DNA of 64,000 nucleotides from Nocardia africana NBRC 100379 (GTDB taxonomy: Bacteria > Actinomycetota > Actinomycetes > Mycobacteriales > Mycobacteriaceae). Below the pieces are notes generated by a model. That model was not told the origin of the DNA. It saw only the letters and a program-made list of their open reading frames with translations, and did not search any database. Position numbers and translations under genes: made by a program. This document shows positions 1-8,812 of the stretch, one piece after another (the stretch's first letter is position 1; every line of letters starts with the position of its first letter). The stretch spans positions 248,001-312,000 of the forward strand of contig NZ_BDAV01000013.1 in the NCBI RefSeq assembly GCF_001612635.1, given 5' to 3'.

Positions 1-1
1 G

Positions 2-2191
2 GCGGTCGACGCCGTCACCGAGGCCGCGATCTTCGACGCCCTGCCCGCCCACGGCCGCACCACACTGATCCTCGCGCACCGCGAATCGACCCTGGCACAC
101 GCGGACCGGGTCATCCGGTTGCCGGGACCGGGCGGGAGCTTCGCGGAGCCGGGTCTGGATGCCGCCGCATCGGGCGACGGATTCACACCCCGCGGGGCGA
201 CCGTCCCGGATGCCGAACCCGTTGCTGCCGAAGGAGATTCGAGCCCCGAGCCGGATGCGCCACCGGAGATGCGGGCCGCCCTGGCGAGCCTGGCTCCGGC
301 CACCGAACTACCGGGGCTCGACGACCGCGAACTGGAACAGCCGGATCCGAAATTCCGGCTGGTGCGGTTGCTGCGGCCGGTGCGCTGGCTGCTGGCGGCC
401 GTGGTCGCGCTGCTGGCCCTGGACGCGGCCATCTCGGTGGCGTTCCCGGCGCTCACCCGGTTCGCGCTCGACGACGGCGTCGGACAGCATCGCGGCACCG
501 TCCTGGCGGCCGCGGCCGTCGCCGGGGTGGTGCTGGTGCTCGTGAGCTGGGTGGGCGAGGCACTGGGAACCCGGCTCTCCGCGCGCGGCGGTGAACGGGT
601 GCTGTACGGGCTGCGGGTGCGCAGCTACGCCCATTTGCAACGACTCGGCCTGGACTACTACGAGCGCGAACTGTCCGGCCGGATCATGACGCGGATGACG
701 ACCGATATCGATGCGCTGTCGACCTTCCTGCAAACCGGGCTGGGCACCGCCCTGATCAGCCTGGTCACGGTCCTGGGCATCGTGATCGCACTGCTGGTGA
801 TCGACGCCGCGCTGGCCGTCGTGGTGTTCGTGGCGCTGCCGCCGTTGCTCGTGGCGACGATGTTCTTCCGCCGCGTGTCGGCCTCGGCGTACTCGGCCTC
901 GCGGGAACGGGTGGCCACGGTCAACGCCGACTTCCAGGAGAACGTCGCCGGCCTGCGTGCGACCCAGGCCTACCGGCACGAGGCCGAGGCCGCCCGCCGG
1001 TTCACCGGCTACTCCGACCGATACCGCCGAGCCCGGTTGCGGGCTCAGCGCGCCATCGCGCTGTATTTCGCGTTCGTGCTGGCCTGGGCGGATCTGGCCC
1101 AGGCGGCGGTGGTGTATCTCGGGGCCCGCGAGGTCGCGCACGGCACCACGACCGCCGGCACCCTGGTCGCCTTCGTGCTCTACCTGAGCCTGCTGTTCGG
1201 GCCGATCACCCAGCTCTCCCAGGTTTTCGACGGTTACCAGCAGGCCCGGGTCGGGCTGCGGCGCATCGAAACACTGCTGCACACTCCGTCCTCGATCGCC
1301 GCCGATCCGGCCGATCCGGTCGAGATCGAGGGCGGCCTGCGCGGTGACGTGCGCTTCGACGACGTCACCTTCCGCTATCCCGATGCCAGAACACCTGCGC
1401 TGGACAGTGTTTCCCTGCACATTCCGGCCGGCTCGACCCTCGCGCTGGTCGGTGAGACCGGGGCCGGCAAATCGACGGTGGTCAAACTGCTGGCGCGCCT
1501 CTACGACCTTCCCCGCTCCCAGCCCGGCGGCGACGGAGCCGGTGCGGCAGTGCTCTCCGGATCCACGCACTCCGGATCCATTCGGGTCGACGAGATCGAC
1601 ATTCGTGACTACCGGCTCGCGCGGTTCCGTGCCCGGCTCGGGGTGGTCCCTCAGGAAGCTCACCTGTTCACCGGCGATGTCGCCAGCAACATCGCGTTCG
1701 GGAAACCTTGTGCCACAACGGCAGACATCGCCAGAGCCGCCGCGGCGGTCGGCGCACTCGACATGATCGAGACGCTGCCCCGGGGCATGGCCCAGCCGAT
1801 CGGTGAGGGCGGGCGCGGGCTGTCGGCGGGCCAACGGCAGCTGATCGCGCTGGCACGCGCGGAACTGGTCGACCCGGATCTCCTGCTGCTCGACGAGGCC
1901 ACCGCGGTGCTGGATCCGGCCAACGAGGAAAAGGTGCTGGTAGCGAGCAGATCACTGGCTCGCGGGCGCACCACGGTGATCGTGGCGCACCGTTTGGCGA
2001 CCGCCGCGCGGGCCGATCGGATCGCGGTCGTCGCGCACGGCCGGATCGTGGAATTCGGCACGCACGCCCAGTTGCTGGCAAAGCGCGGAATCTATAACCG
2101 ACTCTGGGAGGCAGCCGATTCCGACGAAGGAATATTCTCGACCCGGGACGAGTCGTCACCTATGAGGCTGGGTCTGTCCGGGGGTCGTTAA
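2..2191 (+). CDS. ABC-type multidrug exporter, C-terminal part (fused second half-transporter)
   Basis: The frame is open from the first base. It begins inside a first nucleotide-binding domain: an H-loop (LAHRES) is visible near base 75. It then runs without a stop through a Pro/Glu-rich linker (to about base 310), a six-helix membrane domain (about 360-1250) and a second complete nucleotide-binding domain. That domain has Walker A GETGAGKST (1451-1477), Q-loop VPQE (about 1650), signature LSAGQ (about 1819), Walker B LLLLDEA (about 1880) and H-loop VAHRL (about 1985). The gene is therefore one TMD-NBD-TMD-NBD polypeptide, the layout of M. tuberculosis Rv0194, a drug exporter. Exporting drugs or lipids is inference; the substrate is unknown. 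A low-complexity insert (GGDGAGAAVLSGS) lies between Walker A and the Q-loop. The 5' part is outside the window. Confidence 0.85.
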   Translation, partial: AVDAVTEAAIFDALPAHGRTTLILAHRESTLAHADRVIRLPGPGGSFAEPGLDAAASGDGFTPRGATVPDAEPVAAEGDSSPEPDAPPEMRAALASLAPATELPGLDDRELEQPDPKFRLVRLLRPVRWLLAAVVALLALDAAISVAFPALTRFALDDGVGQHRGTVLAAAAVAGVVLVLVSWVGEALGTRLSARGGERVLYGLRVRSYAHLQRLGLDYYERELSGRIMTRMTTDIDALSTFLQTGLGTALISLVTVLGIVIALLVIDAALAVVVFVALPPLLVATMFFRRVSASAYSASRERVATVNADFQENVAGLRATQAYRHEAEAARRFTGYSDRYRRARLRAQRAIALYFAFVLAWADLAQAAVVYLGAREVAHGTTTAGTLVAFVLYLSLLFGPITQLSQVFDGYQQARVGLRRIETLLHTPSSIAADPADPVEIEGGLRGDVRFDDVTFRYPDARTPALDSVSLHIPAGSTLALVGETGAGKSTVVKLLARLYDLPRSQPGGDGAGAAVLSGSTHSGSIRVDEIDIRDYRLARFRARLGVVPQEAHLFTGDVASNIAFGKPCATTADIARAAAAVGALDMIETLPRGMAQPIGEGGRGLSAGQRQLIALARAELVDPDLLLLDEATAVLDPANEEKVLVASRSLARGRTTVIVAHRLATAARADRIAVVAHGRIVEFGTHAQLLAKRGIYNRLWEAADSDEGIFSTRDESSPMRLGLSGGR

Positions 2192-2359
2192 CCGGACAGT
2201 GGCGCGGCGGTGCGCCTTCGCATGGCCGCGCTGGGGCACGCTGTCACGGCTGGGCCTATCCTCAGAAAGGGCGCATCGGCGCACATCGTGCCGATCGACC
2301 CGTGCCGGGCACGTCACAAACGTCGCAGCGCGAAGAACGAAATGAGGCGAACACCTGCT

Positions 2360-5300
2360 GTGAGCAGCTCAACATCCCAGTTCGGACAGAACCAGTGGCT
2401 CGTCGACGAGATGTACCAGAAGTACAAGCAAGATCCGTCGTCGGTCGATGAGAGCTGGCACGAGTTCCTCGCCGACTACACACCGGAGTCGCCGGGTGAG
2501 ATAGCCAACAGCACTCCCGCCGCATCCGCGCCGACCGCCGCCCCCAGCGCGCCTGCCACTCCCGCTCCGGCCGCTTCCAAGGTCCACAACGCCGCGCCGA
2601 GGACCGCGCCCACCCCGGCGCCCGCTCCGGCTCCGGCTCCCGCCCCGGCGCCTGCCGCCCCGGCCGCCTCGGCTCCGGCCGCGCCGAAGGCCACCGCCGC
2701 CGTCTCGGCGGCCGCCGCGCCGCCGCAGGCCCGCGGCAGCAAGCCACAGGCCAGCACCACCCCGGCGCCGACCTCCAACGCCGCGCCCACCAAGACCGCT
2801 CCGGCCGAACCGGCCGCCGACGAGTCGAAGGTGCTGCGCGGACCGGCCGCGGCGATCGTCAAGAACATGTCGTCGTCGCTGACCATCCCGACCGCGACCA
2901 GCGTGCGCGCCATCCCGGCCAAGCTGATGATCGACAACCGGCTGGTCATCAACAACCACCTCGCCCGCACCCGCGGCGGCAAGATCTCGTTCACCCACCT
3001 GCTCGGCTACGCGATCGTCCAGGCGGTCAAGGCGTTCCCGAACATGAACCGCCACTTCGCCGAGGTCGACGGCAAGCCGAACGCGGTCACCCCCGCGCAC
3101 ACCAACCTCGGCCTGGCGATCGACCTGCCGGGTAAGGACGGCAGTCGCACTCTCGTCGTCGCGGCGATCAAGAACACCGAGACGATGTCGTTCGCGCAGT
3201 TCCACAGCGCCTACGAGGACATCGTCCGCCGCGCGCGCGACGGCAAGCTCACCACCGAGGACTTCACCGGCGTCACCATCTCGCTGACCAACCCGGGCAC
3301 CATCGGCACCAACCACTCGGTGCCGCGACTGATGCCGGGCCAGGGCGCGATCATCGGCGCGGGCGCCATGGAGTACCCGGCCGAATTCCAGGGCATGAGC
3401 GACCAGCAGCTCGCCGAGATCGGGATCGGCAAGCTGATGACGCTGACCTCCACCTACGACCACCGCATCATCCAGGGCGCGGAGTCGGGCGACTTCCTGC
3501 GCACCATCCACAATTTGCTGATCTCCGACGAATTCTTCGACGAGATCTTCCACGGCATGGGTGTGCCCTACGAGCCGGTCCGCTGGCGCAAGGACATCAA
3601 AGAGCGCGGTGTCGACAAGAGCGTGCGCGTCCAGGAGCTGATCGCGGCGTATCGCAGTCGCGGCCATCTGATGGCCGACACCGATCCGCTGCGGCTGGTG
3701 AAGGACAAGTTCCGCAGCCACCCCGACCTCGACGTCACCCAGCACGGCCTGACCCTGTGGGACCTCGACCGCGAATTCAACGTCGCGGGCTTCCACGGCC
3801 AGGAGCGGATGAAGCTGCGCGACGTGCTGTCGGTGCTGCGCGACGCGTACTGCCGCCACGTCGGTGTGGAGTACACCCACATCCTGGAAACCGAACAGCT
3901 GCAATGGATTCAGCAGCGGGTCGAGCAGAAGCACGAGAAGCCGACCGTCGCGCAGCAGAAGTACATCCTGTCGCGGCTGAACGCGGCCGAGGCGTTCGAG
4001 ACCTTCCTGCAGACCAAGTACGTCGGCCAGAAGCGCTTCTCGCTGGAGGGCGCCGAGTCCACCATCCCGATGATGGACGCCGTCATCGACCAGTGCGCCG
4101 AGCACGGGCTCGACGAGGTCGTCATCGGCATGCCGCACCGCGGTCGCCTGAACGTGCTGGCCAATATCGTCGGCAAGCCGTACTCGCAGATCTTCACCGA
4201 GTTCGAGGGCAACATGAACCCGGCCGCCACCCACGGCTCGGGCGATGTGAAGTACCACCTCGGCGCGCACGGCACCTACATCCAGATGTTCGGCGACAAC
4301 GACATCGAGGTCTCGCTGACGGCCAACCCGTCGCACCTCGAGGCCGTCGACCCGGTGCTGGAGGGTCTGGTCCGCGCGAAGCAGGATCTGCTCACCAAGG
4401 AAGACCTGGTCACCAAGGGCGAAGAGGCGCGCACCTTCTCGGTGGTGCCGCTGATGCTGCACGGTGACGCGGCCTTCGCCGGCCAGGGTGTGGTCGCCGA
4501 GACGCTGAACATGTCGGGCCTGCGCGGCTACCGCGTCGGCGGCACGGTGCACATCGTGGTGAACAACCAGATCGGCTTCACCACCGCCCCGGAGAACAGC
4601 CGCTCCACCGAGTACGCCACCGATATCGCCAAGTCGATCGGCGCGCCGATCTTCCACGTCAACGGTGACGACCCGGAGGCCTGCACCTGGGTGGCCCGGC
4701 TGGCCACCGACTTCCGCGAGCGGTTCCACAAGGACGTGGTCATCGACCTCATCTGCTACCGCCGCCGCGGCCACAACGAGGGCGACGACCCGTCGATGAC
4801 CCAGCCGTACATGTACGACGTCATCGACACCAAGCGCAGCGTCCGCAAGTCCTACACCGAGGCCTTGATCGGCCGCGGTGACATCTCGATGAAAGAGGCC
4901 GAGGACGCCCTGCGGGACTACCAGGGCCAGCTGGAGCGGGTGTTCAACGAGGTCCGCGAACTGGAGAAGTATCCGCCGGAGCCGAGCGAATCGGTCGAGC
5001 AGGAGCAGACCGTTCCGGGCACCGTCGTCACCGCCGTGGACAAGTCCGTGCTGCAGCGCATCGGCGACGCATTCCTCGGCGTGCCGGACGGCTTCAGCGT
5101 GCACCCACGCGTCAAACCGGTGCTGGAACGCCGCCGGGAGATGGCCTACGAGGGCAAGATCGACTGGGCCTTCGCCGAGCTGCTGGCCTTCGGCACGCTG
5201 ATCGACGAGGGCAAGGCGGTGCGCCTGACCGGTCAGGACTCGCGTCGCGGTACCTTCACCCAGCGGCATTCGGTGATCATCGACCGCAAGACCGGCGCCG

Positions 5301-6211
5301 AGTACACCCCGCTGCACAACATCGGCAGCGAGAACCCGGGCTGGTTCGCGGTGCACGACTCGGCGCTGAGCGAATATGCCGCGGTCGGTTTCGAATACGG
5401 CTACTCGCTGGGCAATCCGGATGCGCTGGTGCTGTGGGAGGCGCAGTTCGGCGACTTCGTCAACGGCGCGCAGTCGATCATCGACGAGTTCATCTCCTCC
5501 GGTGAGGCCAAGTGGGGTCAGCTCTCGGAGGTCGTGCTGCTGCTGCCGCACGGTCACGAGGGCCAGGGTCCCGACCACACCTCCGGTCGCATCGAGCGGT
5601 TCCTGCAGCTGTGTGCCGAGGGTTCGATGACTGTGGCGGTCCCCTCCACTCCGTCGAACTACTTCCACCTGCTGCGCCGGCACGCGCTCGACGGCATCCG
5701 CCGTCCGCTGATCGTCTTCACCCCGAAGTCGATGCTGCGCAACAAGGCCGTGGTCTCCAACATCGAGGACTTCACCGACGCGAAGTTCCGCTCGGTGCTC
5801 GAGGAGCCGACCTACGAGAGCGGTGACGGCGACCGGTCGAAGGTCAAGCGGATCCTGCTGACCAGCGGCAAGCTCTACTACGAGCTGGTCGCCGAGAAGG
5901 CCAAGAAGAACCGTGACGACGTCGCGATCGTGCGTATCGAACAGCTGTACCCGATCCCGTCCTACCGGCTCAACGAGAAGCTCGCGACCTACCCCAACGC
6001 CACCGATCTGGCGTGGGTGCAGGAGGAGCCGGCCAACCAGGGCGCCTGGCCGTTCTTCGGGCTGAACCTGCCGGAGATCCTGCCGGACCGGTTCAACAAG
6101 CTGCGCCGCATCTCCCGCCGCGCCATGTCGGCCCCGTCCTCGGGTTCGTCGAAGGTGCACGCGGTGGAGCAGCAGGAGATCGTGGACGAAGCCTTCGCCC
6201 CCACGGAGTAG
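2360..6211 (+). CDS. kgd: Multifunctional 2-oxoglutarate decarboxylase / dehydrogenase E1-E2-like (Kgd)
   Basis: ThDP-dependent enzyme at the TCA-cycle 2-oxoglutarate branch. In mycobacteria it acts as 2-oxoglutarate decarboxylase, 2-hydroxy-3-oxoadipate synthase and E1 of the dehydrogenase complex, and is inhibited by the FHA protein GarA. Visible order: an N-terminal helix (SQFGQNQWLVDEMYQKY) as in actinobacterial OdhA/Kgd, an Ala/Pro-rich linker (residues about 50-155), an E2-like succinyltransferase domain (about 160-395, with DHRIIQG), then the full E1 part. The ThDP/Mg region is around HVNGDD and RRRGHNEGDDP (about 766-810). I chose GTG 2360 because it leads straight into the conserved N-terminus; ATG 2342 is also in frame. 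At 1283 aa it is slightly longer than mycobacterial Kgd (about 1230) because of the linker. Confidence 0.95.
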   Translation: MSSSTSQFGQNQWLVDEMYQKYKQDPSSVDESWHEFLADYTPESPGEIANSTPAASAPTAAPSAPATPAPAASKVHNAAPRTAPTPAPAPAPAPAPAPAAPAASAPAAPKATAAVSAAAAPPQARGSKPQASTTPAPTSNAAPTKTAPAEPAADESKVLRGPAAAIVKNMSSSLTIPTATSVRAIPAKLMIDNRLVINNHLARTRGGKISFTHLLGYAIVQAVKAFPNMNRHFAEVDGKPNAVTPAHTNLGLAIDLPGKDGSRTLVVAAIKNTETMSFAQFHSAYEDIVRRARDGKLTTEDFTGVTISLTNPGTIGTNHSVPRLMPGQGAIIGAGAMEYPAEFQGMSDQQLAEIGIGKLMTLTSTYDHRIIQGAESGDFLRTIHNLLISDEFFDEIFHGMGVPYEPVRWRKDIKERGVDKSVRVQELIAAYRSRGHLMADTDPLRLVKDKFRSHPDLDVTQHGLTLWDLDREFNVAGFHGQERMKLRDVLSVLRDAYCRHVGVEYTHILETEQLQWIQQRVEQKHEKPTVAQQKYILSRLNAAEAFETFLQTKYVGQKRFSLEGAESTIPMMDAVIDQCAEHGLDEVVIGMPHRGRLNVLANIVGKPYSQIFTEFEGNMNPAATHGSGDVKYHLGAHGTYIQMFGDNDIEVSLTANPSHLEAVDPVLEGLVRAKQDLLTKEDLVTKGEEARTFSVVPLMLHGDAAFAGQGVVAETLNMSGLRGYRVGGTVHIVVNNQIGFTTAPENSRSTEYATDIAKSIGAPIFHVNGDDPEACTWVARLATDFRERFHKDVVIDLICYRRRGHNEGDDPSMTQPYMYDVIDTKRSVRKSYTEALIGRGDISMKEAEDALRDYQGQLERVFNEVRELEKYPPEPSESVEQEQTVPGTVVTAVDKSVLQRIGDAFLGVPDGFSVHPRVKPVLERRREMAYEGKIDWAFAELLAFGTLIDEGKAVRLTGQDSRRGTFTQRHSVIIDRKTGAEYTPLHNIGSENPGWFAVHDSALSEYAAVGFEYGYSLGNPDALVLWEAQFGDFVNGAQSIIDEFISSGEAKWGQLSEVVLLLPHGHEGQGPDHTSGRIERFLQLCAEGSMTVAVPSTPSNYFHLLRRHALDGIRRPLIVFTPKSMLRNKAVVSNIEDFTDAKFRSVLEEPTYESGDGDRSKVKRILLTSGKLYYELVAEKAKKNRDDVAIVRIEQLYPIPSYRLNEKLATYPNATDLAWVQEEPANQGAWPFFGLNLPEILPDRFNKLRRISRRAMSAPSSGSSKVHAVEQQEIVDEAFAPTE

Positions 6212-6227
6212 GTAGTTCCTCACCCCG

Positions 6228-6271
6228 GACGCCGGGCCGGATCGCTCTGTCGAGCGGTTCGGCCCGGCGTC
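6228..6271 (+). terminator. Intrinsic terminator after kgd
   Basis: Perfect 11-bp inverted repeat (GACGCCGGGCC / GGCCCGGCGTC) 17 bp after the kgd stop. The loop is itself partly self-complementary. There is no strong T-tract, as is usual at this GC content. Confidence 0.7.
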
Positions 6272-6376
6272 TGTCGTATTCGGGGCGCTGTCGACTCCCG
6301 GACGCTGTCACATTCGGGCGTCGTCGATCGTCGTAGTGATGTGGCCGGCTCTTGTGCTAACACTCTTCCGCGTCGT

Positions 6377-6394
6377 ATATTCGGCGTGGAATAT
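6377..6394. promoter_or_regulatory. Palindrome, probable PadR operator
   Basis: Perfect inverted repeat ATATTC-N6-GAATAT about 70 bp before the padR start, in an AT-rich patch that stands out from its surroundings. Its place and symmetry suit autoregulation by the PadR protein encoded next. This is inference. Confidence 0.5.
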
Positions 6395-6460
6395 TTGAGC
6401 CGGAACATGTCGGTCCGCCCGCGTAGTGTGCGGCGGCAGCGACGAAGGGAGTCGAGACCG

Positions 6461-7159
6461 ATGTCCAAGCAGCCGGGTGCCACGTTGACGCCGTTGGCGA
6501 TCTCGGTACTGGCGCTGCTGGAAGAAGACCGCATGCATCCGTACGAGATGTATCAATTGCTGCTCAAACGCCGGAAGGACAATCTGCTCAAGATTCGCCC
6601 CGGCTCGCTCTATCACACGGTGACCCGGCTGGCCGAACAAGGACTGGTCCAGGCGGAGGGTACCGAGCGTTCGGGTAACCGGCCGGAACGCACCACCTAC
6701 TGCATCACCGAAGCGGGTACCGCGGCGCTGCGTACCCGGATCGCCGATATCGTGCGGCAGCCGACTCGTGAATATCCGATCTTTCCCATCGGCTTGGCGG
6801 AGGCACACAATCTTCCGGTCGACGAGGTGATCGCCCTGATCACCGAGCGGATCGGCTGGCTGGACAACGACATCACCGAACTCGACGCCATCCGCGAATG
6901 GGCGCGCTCCCGCGAGGTACCACGGCGGTACTGGATGGTGATCGACTATCTGCGAGGTGTGGCACAACACGAAGCCACGTGGCTGCGCGGTCTCATCGAG
7001 GAGTTGCGCGACGGTTCGCTGCCGTGGCTGGAATTCGACGAGGCCGGCACCCGTTGCCCCGACAGAACCGGTGACCTCGGCCACGACTGGGGCGCGGCTT
7101 TGACCGACGACGTACTCGCCGAGCTGCGGAAAGGTGGTGCGACCACTGCCCAGCACTGA
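6461..7159 (+). CDS. PadR-family transcriptional regulator
   Basis: 232-aa protein with an N-terminal winged helix typical of PadR (LTPLAISVLALLEEDRMHPYEMYQLL; SLYHTVTRLAEQGLV, residues about 8-85) and the C-terminal alpha-helical dimerisation domain (about 95-190) of the Vir_act_alpha_C type. The start is ATG 6461, with GAAGGGAG 9-10 bp upstream; an upstream in-frame ATG (6341) would read through the presumed promoter. A drug-efflux MFS gene follows 90 bp downstream on the same strand. PadR repressors commonly control adjacent efflux pumps and are released by the toxic substrate, so a sensor role for this pump is likely but unproven. Confidence 0.85.
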   Translation: MSKQPGATLTPLAISVLALLEEDRMHPYEMYQLLLKRRKDNLLKIRPGSLYHTVTRLAEQGLVQAEGTERSGNRPERTTYCITEAGTAALRTRIADIVRQPTREYPIFPIGLAEAHNLPVDEVIALITERIGWLDNDITELDAIREWARSREVPRRYWMVIDYLRGVAQHEATWLRGLIEELRDGSLPWLEFDEAGTRCPDRTGDLGHDWGAALTDDVLAELRKGGATTAQH

Positions 7160-7249
7160 TCGGGCGCAGGTGCGCGTCGCGCCCCGAGACCTTCATACGA
7201 ACCACCCATCGGTCGTCGTCGATCGATGCCGGGAACAGGAACGAAATCT

Positions 7250-8737
7250 ATGACATCGCAAAGAAATCCGTGGCTGGCGCTGACCGCGCTGGTCGTCGGA
7301 TTCTTCATGATCCTGCTGGATATGACCATCGTCGCGGTGGCCAATCCGGCGATCATGCAGGATCTGCATACCGACATCAACAAAGTCATCTGGGTGACCA
7401 GCGCCTATCTGCTCACCTACGCGGTGCCGCTGCTGGTCACCGGGCGTCTCGGCGATCGCTTCGGCCCGAAGAACGTCTATCTGGCCGGTCTGGCGGTCTT
7501 CACCCTGGCCTCGCTGTGGTGCGCGGTATCGGCCAACGTGGAGATGCTGATCGCGGCCCGCGCGGTGCAGGGCCTCGGCGCGGCGTTGATGACGCCGCAG
7601 ACCATGGCCGTCATCACCCGCACCTTCCCGCCGGACAAGCGCGGCGCGGCGATGGGGCTGTGGGGCGGCGTCGCCGGCCTGGCCACGCTGGTCGGCCCGA
7701 TCCTCGGCGGCGTGCTGGTCGACTGGCAGGGCTGGAACTGGATCTTCTACATCAACGTGCCGATCGGCGTGGTGGCGTTCGCGCTGGCAGTGTGGCTGGT
7801 CCCGAATCTGGAGACGCACCAGCACAAGTTCGACTTCGTGGGGGTGGTGCTCAGCGGTATCGGCATGTTCCTGCTGGTCTTCGGCATCCAGGAGGGCAAT
7901 ACCCGGGATTGGGACGCCTGGATCTGGACGATGATCATCGCTGGCCTGGTGGTGCTCGGCCTGTTCGTGGTGAACCAGGCGCGCAACAAGGACGAGCCGC
8001 TGGTGCCGCTGAGCCTGTTCCGCGACCGCAACTTCTCGATGTCGAGCGTCGCGATCGCCGCGATGGGCGCCGCGGTCACCTCGCTGATGGTCCCGGCGTA
8101 CTTCTACCTGGAGGCGGTGCGCGAATACACCCCGACCCGCGCCGCGCTGGTCTTCGCGCCGATGGCCATCGTCACCGGCCTGACCGCGCCGTTCATCGGC
8201 AAGATCTCCGACCGGATGCCGCCGCGCATTCTGCCCACCCTCGGATTCGGAGTGTTCGCCCTGACCGTGTTCGGCTTCGCGGCACTGATGAAGCCGGACA
8301 GCTCCATCGTGCTGTTCCTGGCGGTCGCGGCCGTCGCCGGTCTGTCGAACTCCTGCATCTGGGCTCCGCTGGCCTCCACCGCCACCCGCAACCTGCCGAT
8401 TCATCAGGCGGGCGCCGGTGCGGGCGTCTACAACACCACCCGCCAGGTCGGTTCGGTGCTCGGTAGTGCCGCGATCAGCGCGCTGGTCTCGGCCCGCATG
8501 TCCGCTCAGGGGCTGGGCAGCGGCCAGTTCGGCGAGGGCGGTGGCACCGGAATGGGCCATATCCCGGAGCAGATCATCGACAAATTCAGCACGGCCCTGG
8601 GCCAGGCGATGATCCTGCCCGGCGCGATTCTGCTGATCGGTGTGGTGGCGTCGGCCCTGTTCGTCGGCAGCTCGGCGAAGAAGCAGCAGGCGGCCGAGGC
8701 GGGCACCGAACCGGAGAAGGCCGGCATCCCCGGCTGA
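7250..8737 (+). CDS. MFS transporter, DHA2 (EmrB/QacA) drug:H+ antiporter family
   Basis: 495-aa membrane protein with about 14 predicted helices. It opens with the family motif LDMTIVAVANPAIMQDL in helix 1 (residues about 22-40), has GRLGDRFGPK in the loop after helix 2, and the motif-C stretch GGVAGLATLVGPILGG in helix 5. The size and 14-helix layout fit DHA2 multidrug antiporters. The start is ATG 7250, with an AGGAAC Shine-Dalgarno sequence; the ATG at 7226 lacks one. It lies just after the PadR gene and its stop is followed by a very strong convergent terminator. Substrates cannot be read from the sequence. Confidence 0.88.
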   Translation: MTSQRNPWLALTALVVGFFMILLDMTIVAVANPAIMQDLHTDINKVIWVTSAYLLTYAVPLLVTGRLGDRFGPKNVYLAGLAVFTLASLWCAVSANVEMLIAARAVQGLGAALMTPQTMAVITRTFPPDKRGAAMGLWGGVAGLATLVGPILGGVLVDWQGWNWIFYINVPIGVVAFALAVWLVPNLETHQHKFDFVGVVLSGIGMFLLVFGIQEGNTRDWDAWIWTMIIAGLVVLGLFVVNQARNKDEPLVPLSLFRDRNFSMSSVAIAAMGAAVTSLMVPAYFYLEAVREYTPTRAALVFAPMAIVTGLTAPFIGKISDRMPPRILPTLGFGVFALTVFGFAALMKPDSSIVLFLAVAAVAGLSNSCIWAPLASTATRNLPIHQAGAGAGVYNTTRQVGSVLGSAAISALVSARMSAQGLGSGQFGEGGGTGMGHIPEQIIDKFSTALGQAMILPGAILLIGVVASALFVGSSAKKQQAAEAGTEPEKAGIPG

Positions 8738-8771
8738 GCCCGCGAGAGAAACCGCTTCGGGTGATGCTGTG

Positions 8772-8812
8772 AGCGGTTATCCGATCCGGATCGTCCGGAT
8801 CGGATAACCGCT
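8772..8812. terminator. Perfect 19-bp bidirectional terminator hairpin
   Basis: Both arms are 19 bp and perfectly complementary, with a 3-base TCG loop (left 8772-8790, right 8794-8812). It sits between the convergent MFS gene and the molybdopterin oxidoreductase gene and overlaps the last 11 codons and the stop of the latter. Confidence 0.85.

Noticed and set aside
2369..6223. 1284-aa open frame antisense to kgd
   Set aside because: High-GC codon-position artefact; the sense strand encodes a complete, clearly recognised Kgd and the antisense text has no family signature.
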